The position numbers and the translations under genes are program-made. This document shows, in pieces, positions 47,100-58,250 of a stretch of 64,000 nt of DNA. Origin of the DNA: Benincasa hispida (Eukaryota; Streptophyta; Magnoliopsida; Cucurbitales; Cucurbitaceae). Under the pieces are notes generated by a model that had not been told where the DNA came from, did no database searches, and saw nothing but the letters and a program-made list of their open reading frames with translations. Numbering within the stretch: position 1 is the stretch's first letter; each line of letters starts with the position of its first letter. The stretch lies in the NCBI RefSeq assembly GCF_009727055.1, contig NC_052349.1, positions 42,143,665 through 42,207,664 of the forward strand. The letters run 5' to 3'.

Positions 47100-47889
47100 A
47101 AACTAGTCGAATGGGTTGAGAAGAACTAAGCTAACATGACCTAGGATCTTCAATGCATGCGATTGTCTTGTTTTATGTTGTGCCCAATACCCCTTTAGAG
47201 CTACTCGAGAGAGAGTCTAAAGAAAGAACCTAATGATTTGAGAGAGTTAGGTTAAAATCTAGACTCGAGAGAGTGAGATTAGATCGACATAAGCAAGAGA
47301 TAGGGACTTAGAGATAAGCATTGTTTGTCAACACTGCATCGCATGCACCCTAGAGATAGGTATGATATTATGTGGTCGCATATTTGTGTTGATGTCATTT
47401 TGTCATCGTATAAATAGGATTAGAGACTTATGTGTAGGCCCTGTAGACTTATCGCATATATCGCATGCGTTCTAGCCTTAGAAGCCGTGGTATTCGCACC
47501 GAGAAGTGGTTTATTGTTGTATGCATGTTGCATGATCGCATAGCATGAACGTATCCTAGGAAGTGTTAGCCGAAAATTTTCTCAACCCGTTCCCCGCATA
47601 CTCATCGCATCTTCCGTTTTATCAACTCTTTTCAAACTCCACCGCATTTTTTTTTATTTCCATTACCGCAAACAATAATCACAACAACCTATTGATTTAT
47701 TTGGTTACCACAAAGTTTTCCTAAAAATTACCACCACAATTTATTTTCCTAAGTCCCTGAGTGCGACCCTGGACTTACCAGGAAACTCAGTGGGGTTTAC
47801 ACTTGGATTCCGCTGAGAAAACTTGAGTGCTCAACGCAACTCCATCAACGTATTTCATCCATAATTCCACAACATAAATAATGCATCAA
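47097..47889 (+). mobile_element. Inverted LTR fragment facing LTR-3
   Basis: In reverse complement it matches LTR-3/LTR-2 from their start (TGATGCATTATTTATG at 47889) to the ATTCGATTAGTTTAGC region (47097). With 45898-46690 it forms arms of about 790 bp separated by about 405 bp. The junction shares GCT with both sources, indicating a microhomology join. It carries no promoter region of its own. Confidence 0.85.
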
Positions 47890-48473
47890 CTGTCCTAAAA
47901 TTAAGTTGACTCTAGTATATACGAAAAAAATAGAAGCATGTATTTCATCATTGAAATAATAATTGGCAAAGAGACAGCATGTGGCGACTTACTAAATTTA
48001 TCAATGTTAAATGATTGCGGTAATCAAAGAGGATGCGGTGATAAAATTTTCAAAATTAAAACGTAGTGCGATAGTGCAGAATTTGGAATAAAGTCAAGGA
48101 AGAATACAACCTCCAAATTTGCACTGTCGCCCGCATTGTTTGTTGACGCATCCTGCTTTACGACCATCTTCTTCTTTTGGATTGCGGTGACGGAATAAAG
48201 TAGTCGCGTCTTCGTGTAGCGCCTTCATAATCGTTTGCCTCGATTGTTGCAAGAAAAACATCGAGAGGGTTAAATATTAAAAAAAAAACATAGTTAACAA
48301 AATCGCTTTACCGCAACCGTTTAGCACGATTGTTTTTCTTTTTTTCTTTTTAGATAAAGAAGTAAATATGGATAACAGATAATAATAAAGTGATGAAAGT
48401 TCATGAAGTATTGATGTAGAAAAAGGATATTCAAAAGGTTTGCGTCCCTGATGAGGTTGAGTCACATAGTAAC
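47890..48473 (-). other. Unit A 3' non-coding region
   Basis: Downstream of the protease on the minus strand there is no RT, RNase H or integrase. The sequence (GATTGCGGTGACGGAATAA, TGCGGTAATCAAAGAGGATG and so on) is homologous to 53200-53760 of unit B. It stops at the inverted LTR fragment, so the 750 bp and polypurine tract that follow in unit B are missing in unit A. Confidence 0.7.
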
Positions 48474-48983
48474 TCAGGGACTGCTTATTTCAAGCTGGGC
48501 TTTTGACGTCCACAGTGGCTTTTTCTTCTTTTCTTGCTCTTCTGAAATCTTGACTGCCTTAATCCGGAGCCTTTCCCCGTTAATGTTCATCGCAATCTCC
48601 CCTTTGCACACATCAATTTGAGCGCGACCGGTAGAGAGGAATGGTCGTCCCAATATGATAGGTGCATCTTCGTCCGCTTTATAATCCAAAATGATGAAGA
48701 CTACCAGCAAGATGAATTTATCAATTGAGATTGCAACATTTTTCAACTCTCCCTCAGGATGGATTCGGGATCTGTCCGCAAGTATGAGAGTCTCCGTCGT
48801 GGGCGTGAGGTTGCCCATATTCAATCGTTTGAAGATTGGTAGCGGCATTACGTTTATACTCGCCCCAAGATCGCATAGTGCTTGGCCACTGTAGTCCCCT
48901 CCAATGGAGCATCGGTTATTCGTGAAGATTCCTGGGTCACAACATTTTTGTGTGGGATCATCGCATTTTGCGTTGCTTGCCAT
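48474..48983 (-). pseudogene. Unit A retroviral-type aspartic protease
   Basis: This 169-codon frame carries ALCDLGASINVMPLPIF with the catalytic Asp in DLGAS (residues 38-42) and IILGRPFLSTGRAQIDV (109-125), the flap-to-C-terminal box of plant Ty3 Athila-type proteases. It would process Gag in the particle. The region is open and the active site looks intact. It lies in the gag frame neighbourhood but the upstream gag is broken, so I list it as part of a non-functional polyprotein. It ends in AQLEISSP before a stop rather than running into RT. Confidence 0.82.
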
Positions 48984-50596
48984 TGTCGCCGAACTTTTTC
49001 CTAATTCATTCTGTTTCTTTTTTCAATCTTTTGCGGAAATGGTGCGTAGCTGGACTTATTCTATTCTTCATGGATCTAGAGGCTTAAAGGGGGACGCAAC
49101 TTCGGGTTTTCATTCTGCTCGGGCTCTTCTAAATTACACCATTCAATGGGGTCCTCAGTTGTCACCGCATTCAAGTTGGTCGTTGATGGGTTCCTCCTCT
49201 CTTCGCAATTCACTTTTTGCTTAGCAAGAAAACTACTAAGCATTTGTTTCTTCCCCGTACCCAGCATTGCGAGGAGCTCAGTTTGAAGCTCGACAAAGTC
49301 TCTTACCGGGTCTATTTTTAAGTTCGCCCCGCCAATATGTCCTAGTTGCATTTCGAGATTTCAGTATGGACGTTGCTTTGATTCTTAGCACTGATTTTTT
49401 TTTTCTCATGTACTATGCTTCAGCAATAGCTTTCAAGAAACGAACGATTGCCGGTGTCTACGAAACTACTGCTTGGTTATGCGTGGACCGTTGCGTTTGT
49501 TGGGAAAAAATCCAGTGTGCCCTTCTTTTTGAACCACTGGATTGATAGATTTGTGTCTGATTTTTCATGCCGAAATATTGGGGTGTTTCTCCACCCGCGG
49601 TTGTATGTGTCAGAATAAGGATTATTCTTTATGAAAGCATATGACTTCGCGATTTCATGGCATTCTTCAATTGGATGCACGTCTTCGCAGATGACACAGC
49701 TTGCGGTCGTTTGAGCAATTGCGTGACCTTGCCCTTTGTTCGCTCCCATGCTATTAATTGCGATGCCTTGTTATCTAAACTCATCATTGCAGTCATTTGG
49801 TTCTGAAGGGATTGCGAATGGCCCTGTTTGTTTGCGTCGTTGTCTTTAATTTCTTAATCTTTGATTGCTTTCTCGCCAATCCTCGTGATTTTTGGAAATG
49901 CGATCAAGTATATTTTTGGCCTCACTCATATGTTTTTGTGAAGCAGACCACCAGCTGTCTGCCGCATTGGCAGCGGTTTGCAAAGCAGGGTTCAGTCCTT
50001 GGTTAAAGAAATTCCCATTTGCAAGTAGTCTGGTAAGCCGTTATGTGGACAGTCTCTTACCAGCCTCTTGAACCTCGCCCAAGCATCACTGAGCGATTCG
50101 TCAATTTCTTATTCAAAACATTTGTTATTAATTTTCTTCGCCTGGCATTTCTCGATTGGTGGGAAAATATTTCCTTATAAACCTTTTCGGACGAACTTGT
50201 TCCCACAAAGTATCTCTCTCGGTTCGAGAGAATAAGCCCATTTTCTGCCTGATCCACAACAAAGAAAAATGGAAATAAAGTTAGTCGAACTTCTTCGGTA
50301 GAGATATTCGGGAACACAAAAGTGTTGCAGATTTCTATGAAGCTCCGGAGGTATGCGTGTGGGTCCACGCCATGTCTTCCTCTGAATTGTCCTGCAGTCT
50401 GGATTATCTACAACATCACCGGTTTCATTTCAAATCGAGATCCATCAAGGGCAGACCTCATGATTCTTGGAGAGAAATCGTAGAGGTTTGGCAATGCATA
50501 GTCCCGAATGGGCCTATTACGATCGTTTGCTAGTAGGATTGGATTCGCTATGACATTGTTTTCAATTGGTGCTTCGTTTCCAGGCTGCTTCGCCAT
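48984..50596 (-). pseudogene. Unit A gag
   Basis: Gag starts MAKQPGNEAPIENNVIANPI at 50596 and includes RPIRDYALPNLYDFSPRIMR, then HAYLRSFIEICNTFVFPNIS and EEVRLTLFPF, the Retrotrans_gag core. A knuckle-like CVICEDVHPIEEC (about 49693-49655) is one residue short of the usual CX2CX4HX4C spacing. It is followed by NPYSDTYNRGWRNTP and a TTNLNAVTTEDPIEW stretch. Stops or frameshifts at about 50405, 50055, 49770 and 49475 break it into at least four pieces. Confidence 0.8.
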
Positions 50597-50741
50597 ATCG
50601 TCTTTGTCTGGTTATTGTGGTTGGCGGCTGTTTCTTAATCTTCGTCTGAACGTCCTCTCAATCTCCGGGTCGTAATTCGCCAGAGATTGAGAGCTGCAAA
50701 GAAATCAGAAAAAATTATCGTTAGCACACTGATTTGTCGAA

Positions 50742-50760
50742 GTCCCCGACAACGATGCCA
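50742..50760 (-). promoter_or_regulatory. Primer-binding site of unit A, Asp-tRNA type
   Basis: The minus strand reads TGGCATCGTTGTCGGGGAC a few bases after the LTR end. It resembles the TGGCGCCGTTGCCGGGGA site of plant Athila-type elements, primed by Asp tRNA, with CpG-type transitions. Its position shows that LTR-2 acts as the 5' LTR of unit A. Confidence 0.75.
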
Positions 50761-50766
50761 AAAACT

Positions 50767-52423
50767 TATTGCGTTATTTTATGAGGTGAAATAATGAATG
50801 AAATGCGGTGATGGAAATGCGTTGAACAACAAGTTTTCTCAAAAGAATCTAAGTATAAATTCAACTGAGTTTCCTGGTAAGTCTAGGGTCGAACTCAGGG
50901 ACTAGGGAAAACGATATGCAGTGGTAATTTTCAAGAAGGCTTTGCGGTAACCAAGAAATCAAATAGTTATTTTGGGTTGTTGTTTACGATAATAAAAATA
51001 AACAAATGCGGCAGAGTTTCGAAAAGAGTTGATAAGACGGAAAATGCGATGAGTATGCGGCGAATGGGTTGAGAAAGGCTTCGACCAACACTTCCTAGGA
51101 TTTGTTCATGCTATGCAATCATGGAACACACATACAATAGTAAACCACCTCTCGATGCGAATGCTACAGCTTCTAATGCTAGAACGCATACGATATATGC
51201 GATGAGTCTATAGAACCTACACATAAGCCTCTATTCTTATTTATGCGATGACAAAATGACACACACATAAATAAGGCGACCACATAATATCATACCTATC
51301 TCTAGGGTGCATGCAATGCAGGTTGAAAAACAGAACTTATCTCTAAGTCCCTATCTCTTGCTTATGTAGATATAATCTTATTCTCTCGAGTCTAGACTCT
51401 AACCTAGCTCTCTCGTGTCTTTAGGTTCTTTCTTTAGACTCTCTCTCGTCTAAACGGGTGTTGGGCATAACATAAAACAAGATAATCGCATGCGATGAAG
51501 ATCCTAGGTCATGTTAGCTTAGTTCTTCTCAACCCATTCGATTAGTTTAGCTACTCATGCATGCTAAGAGAGTGAACAGATGTAGAACGAGAACTTCCAT
51601 TGTATAAATATAAAGTTGAAGTACAAAATAACAATGTAAGAAGAGAATAAAGAGCCTGGTAGCAATCTCTTGCTTCCCAGGCTTTTACACTTGTCTTTTC
51701 TACTCGTGTTCAAAAGATAGTCTCGCTTTCGCGAGAGTCTGCTCGCTCTTTGCTTTTATGCCTCTGGGTTCTATCTTGAGTTGCCTTGAGCGATCTTCTG
51801 GTGTCTCGGCTCTTCTCTTGCTCTGCCTTAAAATAAAAAAAGAAAAATATGGACAAAGCTAATCTATGAACTGTTGAACTCCTTTTCTGAAGCATGCCTT
51901 CGGTATTTATAGAGCCTTCGGGGTGAAAGACGGTTTCTCTCTTATGATTGCACAGATGGGATGGCTTTAATTCTCTGATTGATGCGCCGAATATTTTTCA
52001 CTGAAAAGCTGAGTGTAGTTGTTATCGTTAGCGGCTTGTCAACTTAATTCGGATTCGACTGTCATCAGCTTTCTGTCCCATCGTGATTAATTATGCCTTT
52101 CACCCAGATGCGCCCACCAAGTTGCGGCGACTGAATGCGGCAATCCTTCTTGAGTAGATGTTTGCAAGCACAAATCACCGCAAAGCCTTGCGGTAATGTT
52201 GTGCTCAACCGTTGATTTCTTGTGATCACGCTTTTCTCCTTGTGTCAACGCATATTCTGCATAAAAAAACAAAAATTAACTGTTTCTATGCGATGAATTC
52301 ATGCGACCACAATGTTATGAACTTAATGCTTTATGGACGCAATCTAACATATTTTATCAACACAAGCCAGCATTGTTTAAGAACTTAACACTGTAATAAC
52401 ATGCATTTCTGCCCGTTATCACA
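50767..52423 (-). mobile_element. LTR-2, shared by units A and B (1657 bp)
   Basis: On the minus strand it starts TGTGATAACGGGCAG at 52423 after a perfect polypurine tract, making it the 3' LTR of unit B. On its other side it is followed by the primer-binding site of unit A, so it is also that unit's 5' LTR. A TATA element (plus TATTTATA 51904-51911; minus TCTATAAATACCGA) sits about one third in. It is the same length as LTR-1 (1657 bp) and collinear throughout, with scattered substitutions. Confidence 0.87.
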
Positions 52424-52434
52424 CCCCCAAATTT
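52424..52434 (-). promoter_or_regulatory. Polypurine tract of unit B
   Basis: AAATTTGGGGG on the minus strand directly precedes the TGTGATAACGG start of LTR-2, the typical arrangement of Athila-like elements. Confidence 0.85.
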
Positions 52435-53770
52435 AAACAATGCTTGTCCTCAAGCATAAGCTAAAGATTTCCTTTAGCAAGTCGACCGCAAATCTCTTTT
52501 CCTAGATTTCTTAAGGATACTTCATTCAAATCCTATAGACCAAAATTTTCTTAAGTCTTATTCGAGTCTCCTCTTAAAATATTTTTAAGACCTAAGGACC
52601 GCAAGCTTAACCTTCAAAAGGACTTCACTAAATTTCGGGACATCGCATGATTTATTTCAAGAAAAAAACTTTTCCACCAGGGTGTCAAATGATTTTTTCT
52701 TGATATTATTATTATTTTTTGACCTTGCACTGATCCAAGCGCCTTGCCTTCGTTTTGGCTTGCCCCTACGTGTGTCATGTGAACATCCAACTACGGGTAA
52801 GTGCCTCTTTCTTAGACTAAACTCGTATCTCAGCGGAGTTGCGGTCATTTATTTATGCATTGATCCTGGCGATTTACTTTCGTTTTGGCTTGCTCCCACG
52901 TGTGTCATGCGGACATCCAACTACGGGTAAGTGCCCTTCAAAACTTAACTCTTATCAACATGGGTTTCCCAATTGCGTTGACAGTGGAGTTGTTATTCTC
53001 AGAATTTTTTTTTCTAATAAGGCTAAAAATAGCAAGATCGAAAGTAAATACTTCACCCCTAAATTTAAAATGCGGCAATGTCCCTATTGCCAAAAGATTG
53101 AAAGAAGTCATGCGATGTTCTTAGGAAGCTACGTAAAGAGGATTTGAAAGAAAGCTAGCAGACCTCTAACTTCTAGAAATATTTCATGAGGTGACTTTTC
53201 TAAGATTAAGTTGACTCGAGAATATATAAAGAAAATAGAAGCATGTGTTTCATCATTGAAATCATAATTGGCAAAGAGACAGCATGCGGCGACTGACTAA
53301 ATTTGGAGAGGATGCAGTGATAAAACTTTCAAAGAGGATGTGTTAAATGATTGCAGTAATCAAAGAGTGCAAAATTTGGAATAAAGTTGAGGAAGAATGT
53401 GTTAAAACTTTATAAAGAAAATAGAAGCATGTGTTAAATGATTGCGGTAATCAAAGAGGATGCAGTGATAAAACTTTCAAAATTAAAATGCGATACGAGA
53501 GTGCAAAATTTGGAATAAAGTTGAGGAAGAATACAACCCCGAAATTTGTGTTGTCGCTCGCATCATTTGTTTATGCATCATGCTTTGCGGCGATCTTCTT
53601 TTTTGGATTGCAGTGACGGAATAAGATAAGTTGCTTCGTCTTGTAGCGCCTCCGCAATCGTTCGCCTCGATCGTTTGCAAGAAAAACATTGAGAGGGTCA
53701 ATTATTTTAAACAAAACAAAATCAGTTACCGCATTGTTCAACACGATCGCATATATATATATATATTATA
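52435..53770 (-). other. Unit B 3' non-coding region with local duplications
   Basis: No RT, RNase H or integrase is found between the gap and the polypurine tract. A duplicated block of about 130 bp period (52740-52800 and 52870-52930; shared TTTCGTTTTGGCTTGC, ACGTGTGTCATG and ACATCCAACTACGGGTAAGT) lies in it. A second, shuffled duplication (53300-53540) repeats GAGGATGCAGTGATAAAACT and ATTTGGAATAAAGTTGAGGA. The stretch ends in a (TA)n run at 53749-53770 against the gap. Short ORFs here show no domains. Confidence 0.65.
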
Positions 53771-54580
53771 NNNNNNNNNNNNNNNNNNNNNNNNNNNNNN
53801 NNNNNNNNNNNNNNNNNNNNNNNNNNNNNNNNNNNNNNNNNNNNNNNNNNNNNNNNNNNNNNNNNNNNNNNNNNNNNNNNNNNNNNNNNNNNNNNNNNNN
53901 NNNNNNNNNNNNNNNNNNNNNNNNNNNNNNNNNNNNNNNNNNNNNNNNNNNNNNNNNNNNNNNNNNNNNNNNNNNNNNNNNNNNNNNNNNNNNNNNNNNN
54001 NNNNNNNNNNNNNNNNNNNNNNNNNNNNNNNNNNNNNNNNNNNNNNNNNNNNNNNNNNNNNNNNNNNNNNNNNNNNNNNNNNNNNNNNNNNNNNNNNNNN
54101 NNNNNNNNNNNNNNNNNNNNNNNNNNNNNNNNNNNNNNNNNNNNNNNNNNNNNNNNNNNNNNNNNNNNNNNNNNNNNNNNNNNNNNNNNNNNNNNNNNNN
54201 NNNNNNNNNNNNNNNNNNNNNNNNNNNNNNNNNNNNNNNNNNNNNNNNNNNNNNNNNNNNNNNNNNNNNNNNNNNNNNNNNNNNNNNNNNNNNNNNNNNN
54301 NNNNNNNNNNNNNNNNNNNNNNNNNNNNNNNNNNNNNNNNNNNNNNNNNNNNNNNNNNNNNNNNNNNNNNNNNNNNNNNNNNNNNNNNNNNNNNNNNNNN
54401 NNNNNNNNNNNNNNNNNNNNNNNNNNNNNNNNNNNNNNNNNNNNNNNNNNNNNNNNNNNNNNNNNNNNNNNNNNNNNNNNNNNNNNNNNNNNNNNNNNNN
54501 NNNNNNNNNNNNNNNNNNNNNNNNNNNNNNNNNNNNNNNNNNNNNNNNNNNNNNNNNNNNNNNNNNNNNNNNNNNNNNNN
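53771..54580. other. Assembly gap, 810 N
   Basis: The bases are unresolved. By alignment with unit A, the missing part should hold the end of gag and the protease of unit B. Reading frames that cross the gap are meaningless. Confidence 0.98.
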
Positions 54581-56053
54581 CTTTTCCGAACTATAGGTCA
54601 ACGGGTCCTCGGTTGTCACCGCATTCAAGTTGGTTGCGATGGGCTCCTCCGTTACTTCCGCAGTCATGTTGTCGTTTAGCGTGGAGACTGATAAGCATTG
54701 TTCCTTCCTAGTACCCCCAGCGTTGTGAGAAAGCTCAGTTGAGCTCGGCAACGCTCTTTGCGGTCTATTTTTCAGCTTGCCTGCAATTTGTCCTAGCTGA
54801 ATTTCGAGATTTCGAATGGACGTTGCATGATTCTGAAGCACTAAATCATATGTACTGCTTCCACAAGCTCTCTAAGGACGAAGATTGCGGTGTTTGTGAG
54901 CTGCTAGCTTAGTTATGCATTGGCCGTTTGTTTATAGGAAAAATCCGAGTGACCCTTTTCTCTGCGCCACTGGCTGGAAGTTTTGTTGCTGATTCTTCCA
55001 CGCAAAATTTGGGTGGTTTCTCCACCCGGGGTTATATGTATCGGAATACGGATTTTTCTTTATAAAGCATACTGGCTGCGGGTTTTCTGGGCATTCTTCC
55101 ATCGAATAAGCGTCTCCGTAAATGACACAACTTGCGGTCGTTTGGGCAATTGCGTTGACCTGCCCTTTCTTTGCTCCCATGTTATTAATTGTGATGCCTT
55201 GAATCATACTCATCATCGCAGTCATCTGGTTATGCAGGGATGTGATGGCCCCATTGTTTGCGTCATTATCTTTAATTCTTAATCTTTGATCGCTTTCCCG
55301 CCAATCCTCGTGATTTTTGGAAATGCGATCAAGTATAATCTTTGCCTCTTCATATGTTTTGTCAAGTAGACCACCAGCGGCTGCCGCATTGCCAGCAGTC
55401 TGCGAAGAAGGATTCAATCCTTGATAAAAGATCTCCATTTACAGGCAGTCTGGTAAGCAATTATGTGGACAGTCTCTTACCAGCCGCTTAAACCTCGCCC
55501 AGGCATCGCTGAACGATTGGTCATCTTCTTGTTCAAAATTTGTTATTAATTTCCTTCTCCTGGCATTCTCGGTTGGTGGAAAATATTTCTTCATAAAATT
55601 TTCGATGACTTGTTCCCACGACGTTATCTCTCTACGTTCGAGAGAATATGCCCATTTTTTTGCCTAATCACACAAAGAAAATGGAAATAGAGTTAGTCGA
55701 ACTTCTTCGGTAGAGATATTTGGGAACACAAAAGTGTTGCAGATTTCTATGAAGCTCAGGAGGTGGGCGTGCGGGTCTTCGCCACGCCTTCCTCCAAACT
55801 GCCCAACAGCCTGGATCATCGACAACATTACCGGCTTCATTTCAAACCTCGATCCATCTAACACCGACCTAATGATTTCTGGAGAGAAATCATAAAGGTT
55901 AAGCGACGCATAGTCCCGAATGGGTTTATTGCGGTCATTCGCTAGAAGGATGGGGTTGGCCATTATATTGTTCGCATTACGGCCTTTGCTTACGTTTGTT
56001 CTGCCATTCTTGGTGTTCTCTCTTGTTGTTGGCAGTTGTCTCTTAGTCTGCAT
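54581..56053 (-). pseudogene. Unit B gag
   Basis: Gag is better preserved than in unit A. An N-terminal part (from 56053) contains RPIRDYASLNLYDFSPEIIR-like sequence, AVGQFGGRRGEDPHAHLLSF and EEVRLTLFPFSL. After breaks near 55664 and 55440, a 168-codon frame holds DKTYEEAKIILDRISKN, the linker and the degenerate knuckle CVIYGDAYSMEEC, where the second Cys and the His are both Tyr. LEIQLGQIAGKLKNRPQRAL (about 54805-54750) leads towards the gap. The RNA-binding knuckle is therefore inactivated. Confidence 0.82.
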
Positions 56054-56149
56054 TGAAAAGTTCTCTCAATCTCTAGGTTGTAGTTCGCCGGAGATTGAGA
56101 TCTGCAAAGAAATCAGAAAAATTACCGTTAGCACACTGATTTACCGAAG

Positions 56150-56167
56150 TCCTCGGCAACGACACCA
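56150..56167 (-). promoter_or_regulatory. Primer-binding site of unit B, Asp-tRNA type
   Basis: TGGTGTCGTTGCCGAGGA on the minus strand follows the LTR-1 end after six bases. It matches the Athila-type Asp-tRNA site with transitions. Confidence 0.78.
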
Positions 56168-56173
56168 AAAACT

Positions 56174-57830
56174 TGATGCGTTATTTTATGATGTGGAGTT
56201 ATGGATGAAATACAGTGATGGAAATGCGTTGAGCACTCAAGTTTTCTCAATGGAATCCAAGTGTAAACCCCACTGAGTTTCCTGGTAAGTCTAGGGTCGA
56301 ACTCAGGGACTTGGGAAAACGATATGTGGTGGTAATTTTCGGAAGACTTTGTGGTCACCAAATAAATCAATAGTTGTTGTGATGGTTGTTTGCGGTAATA
56401 AAAATAAACAAATGTGACGGAGTTTCGAAAAGAGTTGATAAGACGGAAAATACGATGAATATGCGGCGAACGGGTTGAGAAAGGTTTCGGCTAACACTTC
56501 CTAGGATGTGTTCATGCTATGTGATCATGCAACACACATACAATAGTAAACTTCCTCTTGATGCGAATGCTACGGCTTCTAATGCTAGAACGCATGCGAT
56601 ATATGCGATAAGTCTATAGGGCCTACATATAAGCCTCTATTCTTATTTATGCGATGACAAAATGATACACACACAAATAAGGCGACTACATAATATCATA
56701 CCTAACTCTAGGGTGCATGCGATGCAGGTTGACAAATAGAGCTTATCTCTAAGTCCCTATCTCCTGCTTATGTAGATATAATCTTATTCTCTTGAGTCTA
56801 GATTCTAACCTAGCTCTCTCGAGTCTTTAGGTTCTTTCTTTAGACTCTCTCTCGAGTAGCTCTAAACGGGTGTTGGGCACAATATAAAACAAGATAATCG
56901 CATGCGATGAAGATCCTAGGTAATGTTAGCTTAGTTCTTCTCAACTCATTCGATTAGATTAGCTACTCATGCGTGCTAAGAGTGAACAAATGTAGAATGA
57001 GAACTTCCATTGTATAAATATAAAGTTGAAGTACAAAATAACAATGTAAGAAGAGAATAAAGAGTCTGGTAGAAATCTCTTGCTTCTCAGGCTTTTACAC
57101 TGTCTTTTCTACTTGTGTTCAAAAGATAGTCTCACTCTCGCGAGAGTCGGCCCGCTCTCTGCTTTTATGCCTTCGGGTTCTTTCGTTGCCCTGAGCAATC
57201 TTCCGGTGTCTCGGCTCTTTTCTTGCTCTGCCTTAAAATAAAAAAAAAGAAAACTATGGACAAAGCTAATCTATGAACTGTTGAACTCCTTTTCTGAAGG
57301 ATGCCTTCGTTATTTATAGAGCCTTCGAGGTGAAAGACGGCTTCTCTCTTATGATTGTACAGATGGGATGGCTTTAATTCTCCGATTGATGCGCCAAATA
57401 TTTGTCACTGAAAAGCTGAGTGTAGTTGTTATCGTTAACGGCTTGTCAAATTAATTCAGATTAAACTGTCATCAGCTTTCTGTCCCATCGTGATTAATTA
57501 TGCCTTTCACCCAGATGCGCCCATCAAATTGCGGCGACTGTATGCGGCAATCCTTCTTGAGCAGATGTTTGCGAGCACAAATCACCATAAAGCCTTGCGA
57601 TAATGCTGCGCTCGACCGTTGATTTCTTGTGATCATTCTTTTTACCTTGCGTCAACGCATATTCTGCATAAAAATACAAAAATTAACTGTTTCTATACGA
57701 TGAACGCATGTGACCGCAATGTTATACACTTAATGCTTTATGGACGCAATCTAACATATTTTATCAATATAAGCCAATATTGTTTAAGAACTTAGCACTG
57801 TAATACCATGCATTTCTGCCCGTTATCACA
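56174..57830 (-). mobile_element. LTR-1, 5' LTR of unit B (1657 bp)
   Basis: On the minus strand it runs from TGTGATAACGGGCAG (57830) to CGCATCA (56174). A TATA element is present (plus TATTTATA, 57311-57318). The outer flank after 57830 is the leader of a plus-strand Copia element, so the array end cuts into that element. The flanking five bases (ATCGG) do not match those outside LTR-3 (CTTAT). Confidence 0.87.
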
Positions 57831-58250
57831 ATCGGAGGGCTGTATTATAGGATTCAAAACTCCCCGAACTCTAGAAATTGATAGGGTCTCTCAGGTCCGT
57901 TTTCATTCTTATCTTTCCAACTTTGGGAGCATGATGATTCCAATCTTTGAGGTCTGAAAATGGAAGGTCACACTTACGAGAATTACTAAGTGTTAGTAAA
58001 TTCTTGACCAAAGTAGCGATAACTAAAGTGCTATAAGAATAAAGAGTTATTCTGGGGTTAGCATCTAGTTAAGATTCTCTTGATTCAAAAGGGGAATAAT
58101 CGACTACCCTTCGTTGGAGGTTACTCTAAACTTTTGAAATATCGTTGCAAAATATAATAATGAAGGGTACATTATTAGTTTTTTTTCGAAACTTGATTGA
58201 ATTTAAAAGATTAATATTTTTACTAAAAAGGACATGTTTTTCTTTTCAGC
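57831..58250 (+). mobile_element. Copia-4 leader, 5' part missing
   Basis: The sequence resembles the last part of the Copia-1 leader (for example GGTCACACTTACGAGAA against GGTCACATTTACGGGAA, followed by a shared TTCTTGACCAAA). It leads directly to a gag start. Its 5' LTR and most of the leader are absent, cut by the Ty3-type array. Confidence 0.65.

Noticed and set aside
53631..54841. Reading frames of more than 300 codons on both strands
   Set aside because: They run through 810 N and owe their length to the gap; only the real bases at the right end on the minus strand are gag.
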